Shown here: positions 62,957 to 64,000 of the stretch, piece after piece
Position numbering within the stretch: the first letter of the stretch is position 1
How the letters are laid out: each line of letters opens with the position of its first letter
DNA from: Labrenzia sp. 011
GTDB taxonomy: Bacteria > Pseudomonadota > Alphaproteobacteria > Rhizobiales > Stappiaceae
Direction of reading: 5' to 3'
Assembly: GCF_003075075.1 (NCBI RefSeq)
Contig: NZ_QCYM01000020.1
Span: forward strand, 1 to 64,000
Length of the DNA: 64,000 bases
Translations under genes and position numbers: made by a program
Notes under the pieces: model-generated
What the model was told of the DNA's origin: nothing
Seen by the model: only the letters and a program-made list of their open reading frames with translations
The model's database searches: none

Positions 62957-64000
62957 ATGCCTCGTGCAATTCTGTGCGTGCTCGACAGTTTCGGCATTGG
63001 CGGCGCGGAGGATGCGGACGCCTTCGGCGACGCAGGGTCCGATACTTTGGGTCACATCGCCGGACACTGTGCGGACGGTCTGGCCGACAGGGGCGGACTG
63101 CGCAGCGGTCCCCTGACCCTTCCCAACATGGACCGGCTCGGCCTGGGGGCCGCCGGACGCCTGTCGACCGGCCGGGATGTGCCCGGCCTCGATTTCGCCG
63201 GCGATCCGCGAGGGCTCTGGGGCTATGCCGCGGAAGTGTCCAACGGCAAGGACACCCCTTCCGGCCACTGGGAAATCGCCGGAGTGCCCGTGCGCTTCGA
63301 CTGGGGCTATTTTCCCAAGACGATCCCGACCTTCCCGCGTGAGCTGATCGACAAGATCACTGCAAAGGCGGAGCTGGACGGCATTCTCGGCGACAAGCAT
63401 GCCTCCGGCACGGAGATTATCGCCGAACTCGGCGAGGAGCATGTCCGGACCGGCTTGCCGATTTTCTACACTTCGGCGGATTCGGTCATCCAGATCGCCG
63501 CTCATGAAGAGCATTTCGGTCTCGACAGACTCTATGCGCTGTGCGAGATCACCCGCGAATTCGCCGATGCCTACAATATCGGCCGCGTCATCGCGCGGCC
63601 CTTTACCGGCGAGAGCGCGGAGACCTTCGTCCGCACGGCCAACCGGCGGGACTATTCGGTGCTGCCGCCGGAACCGACGCTGCTCGACCGGCTGACCGGA
63701 GCCGGCCGCACGGTCTTCGGCATCGGCAAGATCTCCGACATCTTCGCCCATCAGGGGGTCGCCAGGGTCCTGAAGGGGGCCGGCAACGACCAGCTTTTCG
63801 ACAGGACCCTGGAGGCGATGGACGCGGCGGGGGACGGCGACCTGGTCTTCGCGAATTTCATCGATTTCGATTCCCTGTACGGACACCGCCGGGACGTTGC
63901 CGGTTATGCCGCCGCGCTGGAACATTTCGACCGTCGCCTGCCGGAGATGATTTCCCGCTTGCGCGACGGGGACCTGCTGATCCTGACCGCCGATCATGGT
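62957..64000 (+). CDS. deoB: Phosphopentomutase (cut by window end)
   Basis: It moves phosphate from C1 to C5 of (deoxy)ribose, linking the phosphorylases to DeoC. The 348 codons present cover most of the about 400-aa protein. Metal and catalytic motifs of the alkaline-phosphatase superfamily are visible: [16 protein letters not shown] (D10), [26 protein letters not shown] (phosphorylated Thr region), [29 protein letters not shown] and LLILTADHG at the very end. The ATG at 62957 has GAGGAG upstream; an ATG at 62951 is in frame but too close to the site. The stop lies beyond the window. Confidence 0.95.
   Translation, partial: MPRAILCVLDSFGIGGAEDADAFGDAGSDTLGHIAGHCADGLADRGGLRSGPLTLPNMDRLGLGAAGRLSTGRDVPGLDFAGDPRGLWGYAAEVSNGKDTPSGHWEIAGVPVRFDWGYFPKTIPTFPRELIDKITAKAELDGILGDKHASGTEIIAELGEEHVRTGLPIFYTSADSVIQIAAHEEHFGLDRLYALCEITREFADAYNIGRVIARPFTGESAETFVRTANRRDYSVLPPEPTLLDRLTGAGRTVFGIGKISDIFAHQGVARVLKGAGNDQLFDRTLEAMDAAGDGDLVFANFIDFDSLYGHRRDVAGYAAALEHFDRRLPEMISRLRDGDLLILTADHG

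Noticed and set aside
60659-63997. A 1112-codon minus-strand frame across deoC, deoA and deoB
   Set aside because: All three genes on the plus strand have intact active-site motifs and ribosome sites; the antisense frame has none.

Overview
The window is high-GC DNA (apart from its first few hundred bases) from an alphaproteobacterium. Gene content and layout fit the Hyphomicrobiales, perhaps near Stappiaceae/Roseibium: a pheS-pheT pair split by an extra gene, PutA without a DNA-binding domain paired with a divergent Lrp-type PutR, many chemoreceptors, a deo/nup nucleoside cluster, and bfd-bfr. The genus is an inference. All gene calls rest on reading translations and motifs; no database search was run.

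Region by region. (1) 1-3112: AT-rich gene debris and nested insertion sequences lying against the 3' end of a tRNA-Ser(GGA) gene. An IS3-family element (about 401-2926) has inserted beside the C-terminal remnant of another IS3-type transposase. Its orfA is in turn split by an IS110-family element of IS1111 type (about 1412-2737) whose 3' non-coding end has strong RNA-folding signals. This looks like the edge of a genomic island. (2) 3434-9445: a small membrane protein, MsrA, a short membrane protein translationally coupled to a six-TM chemoreceptor, a fused PabB-PabC, and a nucleotidyltransferase-like protein. (3) 9598-10812: three tandem paralogous small secreted four-cysteine proteins of unknown function. 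(4) 10876-15120: pheS, an unrelated membrane-protein gene, pheT. (5) 15528-31254: mixed housekeeping and accessory genes, including a LysR regulator divergent from a 46-aa protein, PhnA-like, LepA, GNAT, MepA, patatin, an M42 peptidase, an esterase-MFS pair, a B12/radical SAM protein, a TPR-methyltransferase, a divergent cold-shock-domain protein and YtoQ. (6) 31467-39380: 1-Cys peroxiredoxin, a tightly packed epimerase/TrmH/methyltransferase cluster, a large chemoreceptor, an SDR, Bfd and bacterioferritin. (7) 39350-43109: a YnjBCD-type ABC importer. (8) 43110-46860: putR/putA, divergent. (9) 46992-50945: mgsA-glk-hrpB in overlapping order, then a VWA/DUF1194 protein to 52009.

(10) 52605-64000: a SorC/DeoR-type regulator followed by ten co-oriented genes: two BMP-family nucleoside-binding proteins, an ABC ATPase, two permeases, cytidine deaminase, purine nucleoside phosphorylase, deoC, deoA and deoB (cut by the window end). 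Several are joined by ATGA overlaps. Together they would import nucleosides, deaminate cytidine, phosphorolyse purine and pyrimidine nucleosides, isomerise (deoxy)ribose-1-phosphate to the 5-phosphate, and split deoxyribose-5-phosphate to acetaldehyde and glyceraldehyde-3-phosphate. Two GGCA-N5-TGCC palindromes 41 bp apart upstream of the regulator are candidate operators.

Points judged most worth a second look: the IS1111-type element and its probable guide RNA; the triplicated secreted proteins; the gene inside pheST; a bacterioferritin with Arg at the heme-ligand Met position; a cold-shock domain that has lost most of its nucleic-acid-binding aromatics; a patatin lacking the Asp of its catalytic dyad; and the doubled BMP receptor separated by RNA hairpins.
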